DNA from: JAJRQY01 sp965224435 | GTDB taxonomy: Bacteria > Actinomycetota > Acidimicrobiia > Acidimicrobiales > SZUA-35 | Direction of reading: 5' to 3' | Length of the DNA: 64,000 nt | NCBI GenBank assembly: GCA_965224435.1 | Contig: OZ245048.1 | Span: 930,001 to 994,000, forward strand | Shown here: positions 52,944-61,200 of the stretch, piece after piece | Numbering within the stretch: position 1 is the stretch's first letter | How the letters are laid out: the number at the start of each line of letters is the position of its first letter | Translations under genes and position numbers: made by a program | The notes under the pieces: generated by a model | Database searches by the model: none | What the model was told of the DNA's origin: nothing | What the model saw: the letters and a program-made list of their open reading frames with translations, nothing else

Positions 52944-54035
52944 TTAGTCCAGTGCGGGTAGGAGATTGAGAGAGTCATTGTCACTGATGGCGGCAACCGA
53001 GCGACTCAGCATGCCGAGCATGAGTTCATGCTGACGGCCATCAAAGGCTTCCCAAGCCTGGAAGGAGGTGACGGCGTAGATGGTGAAGAAGGCAAAACTC
53101 ATGCGGTACGTAGTCATGGTTGAGTCGAAGTCGACGTCGATGCCTTCAGCCTTGAGGGTGTCGCAATAGAGGCGAACAACACGCTCATCGTTGGCCCTAC
53201 GAAGGTCGGATTCGACTGACTGGGCCATGAAGTAGCCAATGTCGTAGATGCCTGCGCCGATGCCGGTGATTTGGAAATCAATGATGCTGAGAGCGCCGTC
53301 TTCATCCAACATCATGTTGTCGCCGCGGAAGTCTCCGTGAACCAGGGTTGCTGGCCCGGCCAGCTGGCTCAGCATGTGGGGAATGTGCTCGCCATAGCGA
53401 TCACCAAATGCGATGACATCGTCGTTGAGCACACCGGCTCCGTGAATCTTGGCGTTGTCCCAACCGCCAGCGAATACGGCAGGCAACGCTGCATGATAGA
53501 GATCGGAGTTGACCCGCATGAACGGGTTGGAAAGGGCCTCCAGATCATCATGCTCCCAATATTGGGCGTGCTGTTTGGCAATGGCGGTAATTGCTGAGTC
53601 CATCTGTTCAACCGAAGCGCCAACGACCTGGTCAATCTGGTCGAGGTGGCCGATGTCTTCCATGACTAGGACGAAGTCTGCCGTCTCGGCATCGATGGCT
53701 GAGCCATAGATTGCGGCCGTGTTGTAGGGCGCCGTGTCGGCGCGCTCGGCATAGAAAGTGCACTCTCTCTGGAAGAACATCAACATGTCGGCGACTCCAC
53801 GTTGAGCTGGGTCGTCCATGGGTAGCTTGACGACGACAGTGGCTGGCCCGTCTGATCCTTCGGCGTAGGTCAAGGTTGCTCGGAAGAGTGAGCCCATCAG
53901 CCCGGCCGCGTCCCCAAATGAGACGACCTCAGCATCAGTAATGGAGCCTGAGCTATCCAAGGTGCCGTGTGACTGCATGACGGCCGTCATCCAATCGGCG
54001 TTGATCTGGGTGCTATTGGTGATCAGTTCGGTCAT
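52944..54035 (-). CDS. Phosphotransferase of the APH/ecdysteroid-kinase-like family
   Basis: A 363-residue aminoglycoside-phosphotransferase-fold protein. It shows the ATP-binding Lys in TVVVKLPM, a catalytic loop HGDFRGDNMML and the metal-binding Asp in IIDFQITGIGAG, with a DUF1679/EcKL-like layout. Substrates of such proteins range from small alcohols to sterols. Being the first gene of the operon with a carotenoid oxygenase suggests a polyisoprenoid-type substrate (inference only). Confidence 0.85.
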   Translation of the reverse strand: MTELITNSTQINADWMTAVMQSHGTLDSSGSITDAEVVSFGDAAGLMGSLFRATLTYAEGSDGPATVVVKLPMDDPAQRGVADMLMFFQRECTFYAERADTAPYNTAAIYGSAIDAETADFVLVMEDIGHLDQIDQVVGASVEQMDSAITAIAKQHAQYWEHDDLEALSNPFMRVNSDLYHAALPAVFAGGWDNAKIHGAGVLNDDVIAFGDRYGEHIPHMLSQLAGPATLVHGDFRGDNMMLDEDGALSIIDFQITGIGAGIYDIGYFMAQSVESDLRRANDERVVRLYCDTLKAEGIDVDFDSTMTTYRMSFAFFTIYAVTSFQAWEAFDGRQHELMLGMLSRSVAAISDNDSLNLLPALD

Positions 54036-54215
54036 TTGGGATTCCTTGCGGAGGCTTGGTTAGTTGGGTGACGAAGTGGGAATCGGCATGCCTCGGGGTG
54101 AGATATGTGACGCTCGTCTCATGACTCAACTCAAACCGAAGGTTTGGCAATCGTCAAGTCGGGCCGCAGGAAATCGAGCAGCAACAAGAGGTTGGATGAT
54201 GCCCCTTGAGATGAC

Positions 54216-54350
54216 TAGCATCGTCTTCAAGCATTTCGAGTGGCCTCCGTGGAGGCCCGGCAACCTGGGACGGACACCCAAGGTGCCTGCCAAGACTCAC
54301 CGGTTCATTCCGACTGGGCCAGGGCGATGTGACACAGACCGCGACAAGCG
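54216..54350 (+). promoter_or_regulatory. SAM riboswitch, SAM-I/IV type
   Basis: The core reads GAGT, then P2 (GGCCTC..GAGGCC, 54242-54257), the invariant CGGCAACC (54258-54265), P3 (CCTGGG/CCCAAGG, 54264-54283) and AAGGTGC (54280-54286). GTCTT (54223-54227) can pair with AAGAC (54292-54296) as P1. This is the SAM-I/SAM-IV clan arrangement; the arrangement and host favour SAM-IV. The downstream gene belongs to methionine/cysteine metabolism, as expected. High SAM should reduce expression through the Shine-Dalgarno hairpin that follows. Confidence 0.75.
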
Positions 54351-54380
54351 GGACTGTGTAACGAAGGTTCGAATTCTTGG

Positions 54381-54408
54381 GTGTCCATCCCTCCAATTCG
54401 GAGGACAC
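54381..54408 (+). promoter_or_regulatory. Shine-Dalgarno-sequestering hairpin (riboswitch expression platform)
   Basis: CCTCC (54390-54394) pairs with the Shine-Dalgarno GGAGG (54400-54404), loop AATTC. GTGT (54381-54384) pairs with ACAC (54405-54408). The ATG is two bases after this stem. Together with the riboswitch upstream it suggests control at translation initiation. Confidence 0.7.
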
Positions 54409-54409
54409 G

Positions 54410-55597
54410 ATGGCAGCAACAGAATCCCAAACCTGGAGTCAGGCGACTCAGGCAATCACCACAGGTCGAAGCGCTGCAGATGGGGCACTAGCTCCAACCT
54501 TGTGGGCAACGACGACTTTTGAGCCAGCGGACCTAGCCCAGGCCAAAGAATTCGCCAATCAGGCTCGGCCAACCCATTTCTACTCGCGCTATGGCAACCC
54601 AACGGTTGCCGCCTTTGAAGAAGCGATCGCAGAACTGGAGGGGGCGGAGTCGGCCCGGGCCTTCTCCTCGGGCATGGGGGCGATCTCTTCAGTCATCTTT
54701 GGTTTGTGTACTCAAGGGGCCCATATTGTGGCCAGCAAGCAGCTCTACGGGGGAACCCGGCAGCTTCTCGAAGGCTTCTGTCCGAGGTTTGGGATCGATG
54801 TGAGCTTTGCTGATGGGACTAAGCCAGGTGCCCTCGAAGCAGCAGTCGTCCCTGGCAAGACGGTGCTGGTGATCGCCGAGACGCCAGCGAATCCTCGCCT
54901 CGACCTGGTGGACCTGGACGAGCTGGGTGCAATCGAGGGCCCGTTCACGGTGGTGGACGCCACCTTCGCCACGCCACTGGGTCAGCAGCCATTGAGCCAT
55001 GGAGTTGACTTGGTGATCCACTCAGCCACCAAGGCCATCGCCGGTCACAATGATGCGACGCTCGGTGTGGTTGCGGGAAACACCGACCTGGTTGACTGGA
55101 TCTCGGGTTTCGCTTCGCTGCAAGGAGCGTGCGCTTCACCGGCCGATGCGCTCAACGGCCTGCGCGGGATTCGCACCCTTCCTGTTCGCCTGCGTCAGCA
55201 AACAGCCACGGCCCAGGCGTTGGCTGAGTCGCTGGAGGGGCATCGAGCCATAACCGAAGTCCGCTACCCAGGGCTGCCGTCGCATCCCCAGCATGAGTTA
55301 GCCAAGCGCCAGTTGAAGTCGTTCGGCGGGATCTTGAGCTTCGAGCTAACTGGAGGGTATGAGGCTGGGGAGTTGCTGGTGCAAGCATTGCGACTGGCAG
55401 TTCACGCACCCTCGCTCGGCGGTCCGGAGACATTGATCTGTCATCCGGCGTCAACCACCCATGCCGGACTTGATGAGGACCAGCTGGCCGATTCGTTCAT
55501 CTCGCCCGGGACCATTCGCATCTCGTGCGGCTTGGAGGAAACCGTCGATGTGGTTGCTGATTTTGCCCAGGCCCTCGGTCGCGTTTGGGCAGAGTAA
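54410..55597 (+). CDS. PLP-dependent Cys/Met metabolism enzyme (cystathionine gamma-synthase family)
   Basis: A 395-residue transsulfuration enzyme. Seen are PTLWATTTFEP, YSRYGNPTVAAFEEAIAELE, SSGMGAISSVIF, and the PLP-binding Lys in DLVIHSATKAIAGHND. SLGGPETLICHPASTTHAGL lies near the end. It could be cystathionine gamma-synthase, O-succinyl/acetylhomoserine sulfhydrylase or a gamma-lyase; the sequence alone does not decide. Control by a SAM riboswitch favours a role in methionine synthesis. ATG 54410 with GGAGG five bases upstream is the clear start. Confidence 0.9.
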   Translation: MAATESQTWSQATQAITTGRSAADGALAPTLWATTTFEPADLAQAKEFANQARPTHFYSRYGNPTVAAFEEAIAELEGAESARAFSSGMGAISSVIFGLCTQGAHIVASKQLYGGTRQLLEGFCPRFGIDVSFADGTKPGALEAAVVPGKTVLVIAETPANPRLDLVDLDELGAIEGPFTVVDATFATPLGQQPLSHGVDLVIHSATKAIAGHNDATLGVVAGNTDLVDWISGFASLQGACASPADALNGLRGIRTLPVRLRQQTATAQALAESLEGHRAITEVRYPGLPSHPQHELAKRQLKSFGGILSFELTGGYEAGELLVQALRLAVHAPSLGGPETLICHPASTTHAGLDEDQLADSFISPGTIRISCGLEETVDVVADFAQALGRVWAE

Positions 55598-55632
55598 TGA
55601 CCGGGTTGCTTCGTCGGCACATTCCTTTGTTG

Positions 55633-56151
55633 TTAGTCAACGATCCAAGAGACGATGTTGATGGTGTCAGCGAAGTAGACCTGTGCTGAACCAGCGATGG
55701 CCATGACAGCGGTGAGTGCCATTAGAGGGACCGAGTGTTTCTTGGTCATATTGCTGACACCGGCGGACAGCCACCCAACGGCGAGCAGGGCCCCGGCCCC
55801 AAGATCAACCATCAGGATCATCGGCCAATACAGACTGCTAGCAACGCTACTCACCCCTTCGGCTTGAAACAGGTCCCGGGTGTCCGACATGCAGGCGTAG
55901 TGCGCCCTGCTGGCAGCAACATTTGACGGGTCCATACCTGAAAGCTCAGAGGCCACCGGATCAATCATTGCTTTCGGATTTGTGATGACCACGGGCTCGC
56001 AGGGGAGTGAGCTGCTCACGACTTGGTCAAGGCGGTAGGCCGACACGGCAATGAAGCTCAAGGCCAGCGTGGCCGCGCCGACGAGCAGGAGGCCCAACCC
56101 AAAGAGCGGCGCCGAGAATTCATACGTCGGCTTGTTGTTGTCGACCGCCAT
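55633..56151 (-). CDS. Hypothetical membrane protein
   Basis: A 172-residue protein with about four membrane segments: near 15-37 (FGLGLLLVGAATLALSFIAV), 105-125, 112-130 and 140-160 (VPLMALTAVMAIAGSAQVYF). An extracytoplasmic loop between the first and second holds two Cys (SLPCEPVV and HYACMSD) that could form a disulfide. No known family was recognised. It is transcribed on the minus strand downstream of the DedA-like gene, with palindromes in between. Confidence 0.65.
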   Translation of the reverse strand: MAVDNNKPTYEFSAPLFGLGLLLVGAATLALSFIAVSAYRLDQVVSSSLPCEPVVITNPKAMIDPVASELSGMDPSNVAASRAHYACMSDTRDLFQAEGVSSVASSLYWPMILMVDLGAGALLAVGWLSAGVSNMTKKHSVPLMALTAVMAIAGSAQVYFADTINIVSWIVD

Positions 56152-56210
56152 CACCCAAAACTAGCATCGGTTGCGCCCAGAGCCCTGGCGGCTGGAGCTT
56201 GCCCGAAGAT

Positions 56211-56250
56211 AATGGAGTTCGCGACCCAATAGTGGGTCGCGAACTCCATT
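56211..56250 (-). terminator. Perfect 18-bp palindromic hairpin downstream of the DedA-like gene
   Basis: AATGGAGTTCGCGACCCA (56211-56228) and its exact complement (56233-56250) flank ATAG. One more T-A pair extends it. It can fold on either strand. There is no T-run, so termination is inferred from stem strength alone. Confidence 0.6.
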
Positions 56251-56314
56251 AACTTCGCTGCGAGTGTGTCTTTTGACGGGGTCCTCGTCCATGCCCCCGC
56301 CCGGTGTCCAAGTA

Positions 56315-56377
56315 TTCGCCTGCGGCGAAGCTCGAGTTACTCGCTGACGCTCGTAACATCGGGATTTTGCGTCAGCG
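56315..56377. repeat. Cluster of short palindromes (REP-like)
   Basis: Several inverted repeats crowd together: TTCGCC-TGC-GGCGAA (56315-56329), the palindrome CTCGAG (56331-56336), GTTAC...GTAAC (56336-56357), and CGCTGACGC...GCGTCAGCG (56342-56377). The latter two are mutually exclusive. The layout resembles repetitive extragenic palindromes. No second copy was seen in this window. Confidence 0.4.
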
Positions 56378-56426
56378 CCCTTGTGAGTCGGTCAGGATGG
56401 CGCGACCGCTGGGTCTCGGGATCAGC

Positions 56427-57269
56427 TCAGCTGAGGGAGGACGGGTCGTCACTCGTACTGCCCGGAGTCGTGTCGCTTGAATTCGGTTTGGCGGCCATCG
56501 AGTCAGTACGGTCTGACGTCTCGCCGTCTGATTTCTCGAGATCTGACTTCTCACCGGACCCGTCATCCTCGGTCATGTCCTTGAGGCTGGCGATTTCGCC
56601 GTTGTCGCCTCGAAATTCGCCAAAGACCGTCCAAGCCACACCAACGGCAGAGATGCCAAAGACCAGAACCTTGTGGGCGCTGATCCACTCCACCAGCCCA
56701 TTGACCTGCGGACTGAAGAAGTCGCCAAACTTCCAAACCAGCGAAAGCCGGACCAGGGTGCCCGAGATATTGAGGGCCATGAACGTCCGGGCCTTGATGC
56801 CGGCGGCCCCAGACAAGGCCGAGATGATGTTGTTTGGCATAGCAAAGATGAAGAAGTACGCGTACTTCCCAAACCAGCGCTCCATGTCTCGCACCACTGG
56901 CCCGTAAGTGCGAGATCGTCTCTCGGTCCAGGCAATGGCCTTGTCGCCATGCCAGTAGCCCAGCAGGAAATACAACGGGTCGGTGGCCAAAAGACGAAGG
57001 AAGGCAATGGTGAAGAAGGGAATCACCGTGGTGTTGGGGATGGCCAAAACCAGATTTCGTGTTCGGGCATTCAGAGCAATGAGTGCCAGCGGTCGGTTCT
57101 CAACAATGGTGGCCAGAAACAGGTCGCCAGCCCAGGCCGTTCCCATCGAAAGTGCAGCTAGACCGATGAATATTCGCGTGACGGTCTTGGATGGCGGACG
57201 GCCGGGCCCAGAGTTCTTGATCGATCGGAGTGCGTCAGCAAGGGCCACCGACAGAGTCTGGCAGCGCAA
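56427..57269 (-). CDS. DedA/SNARE-associated (VTT-domain) membrane protein
   Basis: A 280-residue multi-pass membrane protein. The central region (FLLGYWHGDKAIAWTERR, FIFAMPNNIISALSGAAG, RTFMALNISGTLVRLSLVW) fits the VTT/DedA family, thought to act as lipid or lipid-carrier transporters. The last ~50 residues are acidic and Ser-rich. The start is TTG at 57269; GTG at 57248 is an alternative. It lies downstream of the CrtI-like gene on the same strand, whose stop is at 57315. Confidence 0.78.
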   Translation of the reverse strand: MRCQTLSVALADALRSIKNSGPGRPPSKTVTRIFIGLAALSMGTAWAGDLFLATIVENRPLALIALNARTRNLVLAIPNTTVIPFFTIAFLRLLATDPLYFLLGYWHGDKAIAWTERRSRTYGPVVRDMERWFGKYAYFFIFAMPNNIISALSGAAGIKARTFMALNISGTLVRLSLVWKFGDFFSPQVNGLVEWISAHKVLVFGISAVGVAWTVFGEFRGDNGEIASLKDMTEDDGSGEKSDLEKSDGETSDRTDSMAAKPNSSDTTPGSTSDDPSSLS

Positions 57270-57314
57270 TGGCCTAATCTGGCGTCCGGCTCCCAGATTC
57301 TCGACCAGAGACTG

Positions 57315-58826
57315 CTAACCCAGGGTCGATGCCAAGGCGTCGAGTGCGGCGTGGTGGCCACTCATGCCGTGAACGCCGCCACCGGGGGGAGTGGAAGCTG
57401 AGCACAAGAAGAAGCGGGGGTTCGGAGTTCGATACGGGTGCACAGACAACACTGGTCGAGCCAGAAGTTGACTCCTTGAATGGGAGCCGCCGCTGATGTC
57501 GCCGCCTACATTGTTGGCGTTGTAGTCCTCATACCAACTTGGCCCAGCCGTGTGACGAGCGGTAATGGTGTCACGAAAGCCGGGAGCGAAGCGTTCGATC
57601 TGGCTTTCGATCTGCTCAGTCATATCCACCGTTGACCCGTTGGGAACATGACAGTACGCCCACAGCGTGTGTCCATCATCGGGCGTCCGGGAGGAATCAA
57701 ACACGCTTTGCTGGCCGACAAGTACAAACGGCTTGTCCGGATGCTGGCCCTTGTGAACTTGAGTCTCGGCCGCGTTGATCTCTTCGATGGTGCCACCGAC
57801 ATGCACGGTGCCAGCGCCCCGGACCTCCGTATTGGACCAGGGGATTTGCTCACCCAGGGCATAGTCCAGCTTGAACACCCCAGGGCCAGGTCGGAATTTG
57901 GTCAATCGCTTGCGATAGCGGTCGGGGAGGCCATCGCCGACGATCGTGGTCATCTGCCCCGGCGACAAGTCGAAGAGCACGACCTTCGATGTGGGCACAT
58001 CAGCCAGAGACCGAACAGGTCGGCCACACCGAACCTCGACCCCTAGATCGGTGAGGATCGAGACCATGGCTTCACTCAGGCGTTCCGACCCACCAGCGAT
58101 CGCGGGCCAACCTTCGACGTGAGCCAATCCAGCCAGGAGCACACCGATTGAGGCAGTAAGCGGATGAGACAGTGGCAAGAACGAGTGGGCGGCCGCCCCA
58201 GCAAAGAGCGCCTTGGCTTCTGGGGACTTGAACGCTTTGGCTGCGATCTGCGCCGAAGGGAGAGCACGAACCCCAAAGCCAGCCATCGACAGTGGGCGCC
58301 TCGGAACATGGAGCACTGGCCCGAGCAGATCGGGCGCGATGTTGTGCCACCGTTCAGCCACCCAGCCGACCAGGTGTTGCCAGATCTTTCCATCTTCCCC
58401 CAGGGCAGCAATGGTCTGCTCCAAAGATTGGTGAGCCAGTCCGGCCCTGCCGTCATCGAGAGGATGAGCGAACGGGATCTTCGGATGCACCAGTTCGGCC
58501 CCATGTTCAGGCAGGTTGAGGCTCTGGAAGAATGGCGAGGCGGCGACCATGGGATGGATGGCGGAACAGACGTCATGTCGATAGCTAGGCAGGGTGAGTT
58601 CGGCTGTTCGCATGCCGCCACCGGGAGTCGATGCCGCTTCGAGAACCAAAACACTTCGTCCGGCTCGCGCCAACGTGATGGCCGCAGCCAGGCCATTGGG
58701 TCCGGAGCCGACAATGACAGCGTCACGGTCAATGACAGCGTCACGGCTAATGACAGCGTCACGGCTAATGGCAGCGTCACGGTCGGCCGGCTCAGGCTGC
58801 GCAGTTGGGGCTCCAGATATTGGCAT
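57315..58826 (-). CDS. FAD-dependent oxidoreductase, CrtI/PYROXD2-like
   Basis: A 503-residue flavoprotein from ATG 58826. The FAD motif DAVIVGSGPNGLAAAITLAR begins near residue 34, followed by EAASTPGGGMRT, and HDVCSAIHPM. It ends FFLCSASTPPGGGVHGMSG, the pattern of phytoene-desaturase-like amine oxidoreductases of the PYROXD2 group. The substrate is unknown; a polyisoprenoid is possible. The first strand of the fold is preceded by four 18-bp repeats encoding RDAxIx. It diverges from the SURF1 gene over 66 bases. Confidence 0.88.
   Translation of the reverse strand: MPISGAPTAQPEPADRDAAISRDAVISRDAVIDRDAVIVGSGPNGLAAAITLARAGRSVLVLEAASTPGGGMRTAELTLPSYRHDVCSAIHPMVAASPFFQSLNLPEHGAELVHPKIPFAHPLDDGRAGLAHQSLEQTIAALGEDGKIWQHLVGWVAERWHNIAPDLLGPVLHVPRRPLSMAGFGVRALPSAQIAAKAFKSPEAKALFAGAAAHSFLPLSHPLTASIGVLLAGLAHVEGWPAIAGGSERLSEAMVSILTDLGVEVRCGRPVRSLADVPTSKVVLFDLSPGQMTTIVGDGLPDRYRKRLTKFRPGPGVFKLDYALGEQIPWSNTEVRGAGTVHVGGTIEEINAAETQVHKGQHPDKPFVLVGQQSVFDSSRTPDDGHTLWAYCHVPNGSTVDMTEQIESQIERFAPGFRDTITARHTAGPSWYEDYNANNVGGDISGGSHSRSQLLARPVLSVHPYRTPNPRFFLCSASTPPGGGVHGMSGHHAALDALASTLG
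58713..58784. repeat. Four 18-bp tandem repeats at the N-terminus of the CrtI-like gene
   Basis: Units begin at 58713, 58731, 58749 and 58767, each near AATGACAGCGTCACGGTC with one to three changes. On the minus strand they encode repeats of RDAVIS or RDAVIV. The last unit, nearest the GxGxxG loop, is the true first strand of the Rossmann fold; the others are copies of it. Confidence 0.95.
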
Positions 58827-58892
58827 TGCTTGACAGTATTGCCGACAGTATTTGCTGCCTGACGCTTCGTTGGCGGTTCTTCGGCGGGAGTA

Positions 58893-59654
58893 TTGCCAGA
58901 TAGCGTCATCGAAGTGCCAGACTCCACCTCTCACGAACCAGATCGCCACTGGCGATTTCTTCGTCGGCCGTTCTGGTTGTTCTCGCACATCTTTGTTGGG
59001 TCTGCACTCTTGCTCTTCGTTGTCGCCGCCTTCTGGCAACTTGCCCGTTGGGATGAGCGCAAGCAGACCAACGAGCTGATCCGGTCCCGGTCTGACACGC
59101 CAGCGCTCACCATTTCTGAGGCGTTGGCTCAGCCGACAGAGGAGCTGGACTATGTGCATGTTGTCGATTCGGGAAGATTCATTGAGGCCAACCTGATCCG
59201 GGTGGCCAACCGGTCATTCGATGGCCAGGCCGGCGATTGGATGCTCGGTCTTTTTGAGACCGATGATGGTCAGGTAATCCTGGTGAACCGTGGTTTTGTT
59301 CCTCGCGAGGCCGAGGCACGCGATGAAGAGCAAACAACATCAGTTGAGGGTTGGCTCAGGTTGTCCCAACAGAAGGAGACGTTCGGGGCGACGGACAACG
59401 GAACGAGTGAGCGTGTGCCCCGGCTGGACGTCGACAAGATCTCTCAACGAATCGGAATGTCGGTTGCTCCAGTCTGGGTTCAGCAGTCTGATCCAGATGC
59501 CCTGATCTACCCACTGCCGGTGCCATTGCCCGAACTCAACAATGGACCACACTTCGGCTATGCCGTGCAATGGACGATTTTCACCGCCCTCACCGCTGGC
59601 GCCTATGTGCTGGTGCTGAGAAAGAAATCTCTGGAAGTGACGGGGTCCGACTAG
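58893..59654 (+). CDS. SURF1 family protein
   Basis: Assembly factor for haem-copper cytochrome c oxidase. The 253 residues have the SURF1 two-helix plan: a membrane segment near 28-48 (FVGSALLLFVVAAFWQLARW), an extracytoplasmic domain with GLFETDDGQVILVNRGFVP, and a C-terminal helix (HFGYAVQWTIFTALTAGAYV). NGPHFGYAVQW is a strong SURF1 signature. The start is TTG 58893 or GTG 58914; no choice is clear. It stands alone from cox genes, which are not in the window. Confidence 0.9.
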   Translation: MPDSVIEVPDSTSHEPDRHWRFLRRPFWLFSHIFVGSALLLFVVAAFWQLARWDERKQTNELIRSRSDTPALTISEALAQPTEELDYVHVVDSGRFIEANLIRVANRSFDGQAGDWMLGLFETDDGQVILVNRGFVPREAEARDEEQTTSVEGWLRLSQQKETFGATDNGTSERVPRLDVDKISQRIGMSVAPVWVQQSDPDALIYPLPVPLPELNNGPHFGYAVQWTIFTALTAGAYVLVLRKKSLEVTGSD

Positions 59655-59665
59655 TCTCTGGGCCA

Positions 59666-60298
59666 ATGTCCCACTCATCCTCCCCGGCCGTATTGGCTCT
59701 TCTTGGTTTGCGACTCAAAGGATTCGCACCGGCCGAGCAAGTCGCGGCCTTGGTCGGGTTGAGCGAAGCAACCGTTGAGGCCGTCCTACAAGAAGCGTCC
59801 GCCTCCGATGAGGCTGTGTTCAGGGACGGACGCCGGACCGGTTGGGCCCTGAAGCCCGATGGACGGGCCAGGGTCGAGCAGCTATTGCTCGAAGAGTTGG
59901 ATGAGACCGGCTGCCGTCGCTTGGCCGAGTCGGCCTATGACCGTTTCTTGGCTCTCAACGGAACCATGCTCCAGGTCTGCACCAACTGGCAGGTCAAAGA
60001 TGCTGACGCACAAGTCCTGAATGACCACGAAGATCCGGCCTATGACGAAGCGGTCATCGCTGACTTGTGCAAGCTCGATGATGCGGTGCAGCCGATCTGT
60101 GCTGAACTTGCTGCTGAGCTGGGCCGATTCTCCATCTATTCCAACCGGTTCAGCGCGGCGCTGGCCAAGGTGCAATCCGGTGACCGTGACTGGTTCGCCG
60201 CCCCGATCAAGGAGTCGTATCACACCGTCTGGTTTGAGCTGCATGAAGATCTGCTCGCCACTCTTGGGATCGACCGAGCAACAGAGAAGGCCCACTAA
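59666..60298 (+). CDS. Hypothetical protein with an N-terminal winged-helix-like region
   Basis: A 210-residue protein from ATG 59666. The first ~75 residues look like a winged helix (LLGLRLKGFAPAEQVAALVG, WALKPDGRARVEQLL). The rest is helical (YDRFLALNGTMLQVCTNWQV, FSIYSNRFSAALAKVQSGDR) with no recognised motif. A DNA-binding regulator that senses a metabolite is possible. Its stop overlaps the dapA ATG by one base, so co-translation is likely. Confidence 0.72.
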   Translation: MSHSSSPAVLALLGLRLKGFAPAEQVAALVGLSEATVEAVLQEASASDEAVFRDGRRTGWALKPDGRARVEQLLLEELDETGCRRLAESAYDRFLALNGTMLQVCTNWQVKDADAQVLNDHEDPAYDEAVIADLCKLDDAVQPICAELAAELGRFSIYSNRFSAALAKVQSGDRDWFAAPIKESYHTVWFELHEDLLATLGIDRATEKAH

Positions 60299-61200
60299 TG
60301 CATACCCCTAGCCCAACCCGATTTGGCCGTGTTCTCACCGCCATGGTCACCCCCTTTCATGCCGACGGCTCATTGGACCTGGATGGGGCACAAGATCTGG
60401 CCCGCTATCTGGTCAACAACGGCAATGACGGTGTTGTTGTCGCCGGAACCACCGGTGAATCAGCCACCCTGACCCTTGATGAACAGATTGAAGTCATCAC
60501 CGCGGTCCGAGAAGCCATTCCCGATCACCAGCTGGTTGCTGGTGCCGGAAGCAATGACACCCGCAATGCCGTGAACAATACCGAGCGAGCGTCGGCTGCT
60601 GGGGCCGACGGAATTCTGACCGTCACCCCCTATTACAACCGGCCTTCCCAAGCTGGCATCGAGGCGCACTTTCGGGCGGTCGCCGCCTCTACAGACCTGC
60701 CTGTCGTCATTTATGACCATCCAGGAAGAACCGGACGTAAGGTTTCTGAAGAGGTCCTGCTGAGCCTGCTGGAGCTGGACAATATTGTCGCTATCAAGGA
60801 TGCCGCCGGTGACCCTTCGGCCGCCGCCCAACTCTTGTCCCGAGCACCCGAAGACACAGATTGGTATTCCGGTGACGACAGTCTGACCCTTCCGCTCCTG
60901 TCGGTTGGCGGTTGTGGAGTCATTGGCGTGGCCACCCATTGGTTGGCGGTCGAGATGCAAGAGATGATCGCAGCATTCCAGAAGGGTGACGTTGGTGTTG
61001 CCACCGAGCTCAATGCTCGAATGATTCCGTCCTTCGCCTTCGAAGGATCCGACGAAGCCCCCAACCCGGAGCCATCAAAGGTCATGATGAATCTGCTTGG
61101 TGTGTCGGTCGGCCCCTGTCGCTCTCCCATGGGATTCGCTCCCGAAGGTCTCGTGGATCAAGCAAGGCAAGTACTTATCGGATTGGATCGGAAAGCCTGA
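60298..61200 (+). CDS. dapA: 4-hydroxy-tetrahydrodipicolinate synthase
   Basis: Condenses pyruvate with aspartate semialdehyde in diaminopimelate/lysine synthesis. The 300 residues have TAMVTPFHADGSLD, VVAGTTGESATLT, the catalytic Tyr region VTPYYNRPSQAGIEAHF, DHPGRTGRKV and the Schiff-base Lys in IVAIKDAAGD. All positions fit DapA of the TIM-barrel NAL family. It overlaps rnj by one base, an order (dapA-rnj-ftsK) conserved in actinobacteria. Confidence 0.96.
   Translation: MHTPSPTRFGRVLTAMVTPFHADGSLDLDGAQDLARYLVNNGNDGVVVAGTTGESATLTLDEQIEVITAVREAIPDHQLVAGAGSNDTRNAVNNTERASAAGADGILTVTPYYNRPSQAGIEAHFRAVAASTDLPVVIYDHPGRTGRKVSEEVLLSLLELDNIVAIKDAAGDPSAAAQLLSRAPEDTDWYSGDDSLTLPLLSVGGCGVIGVATHWLAVEMQEMIAAFQKGDVGVATELNARMIPSFAFEGSDEAPNPEPSKVMMNLLGVSVGPCRSPMGFAPEGLVDQARQVLIGLDRKA

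Noticed and set aside
54064..54522. 152-codon plus-strand frame covering the region before the transsulfuration gene
   Set aside because: It runs through the conserved riboswitch core and has no family similarity.
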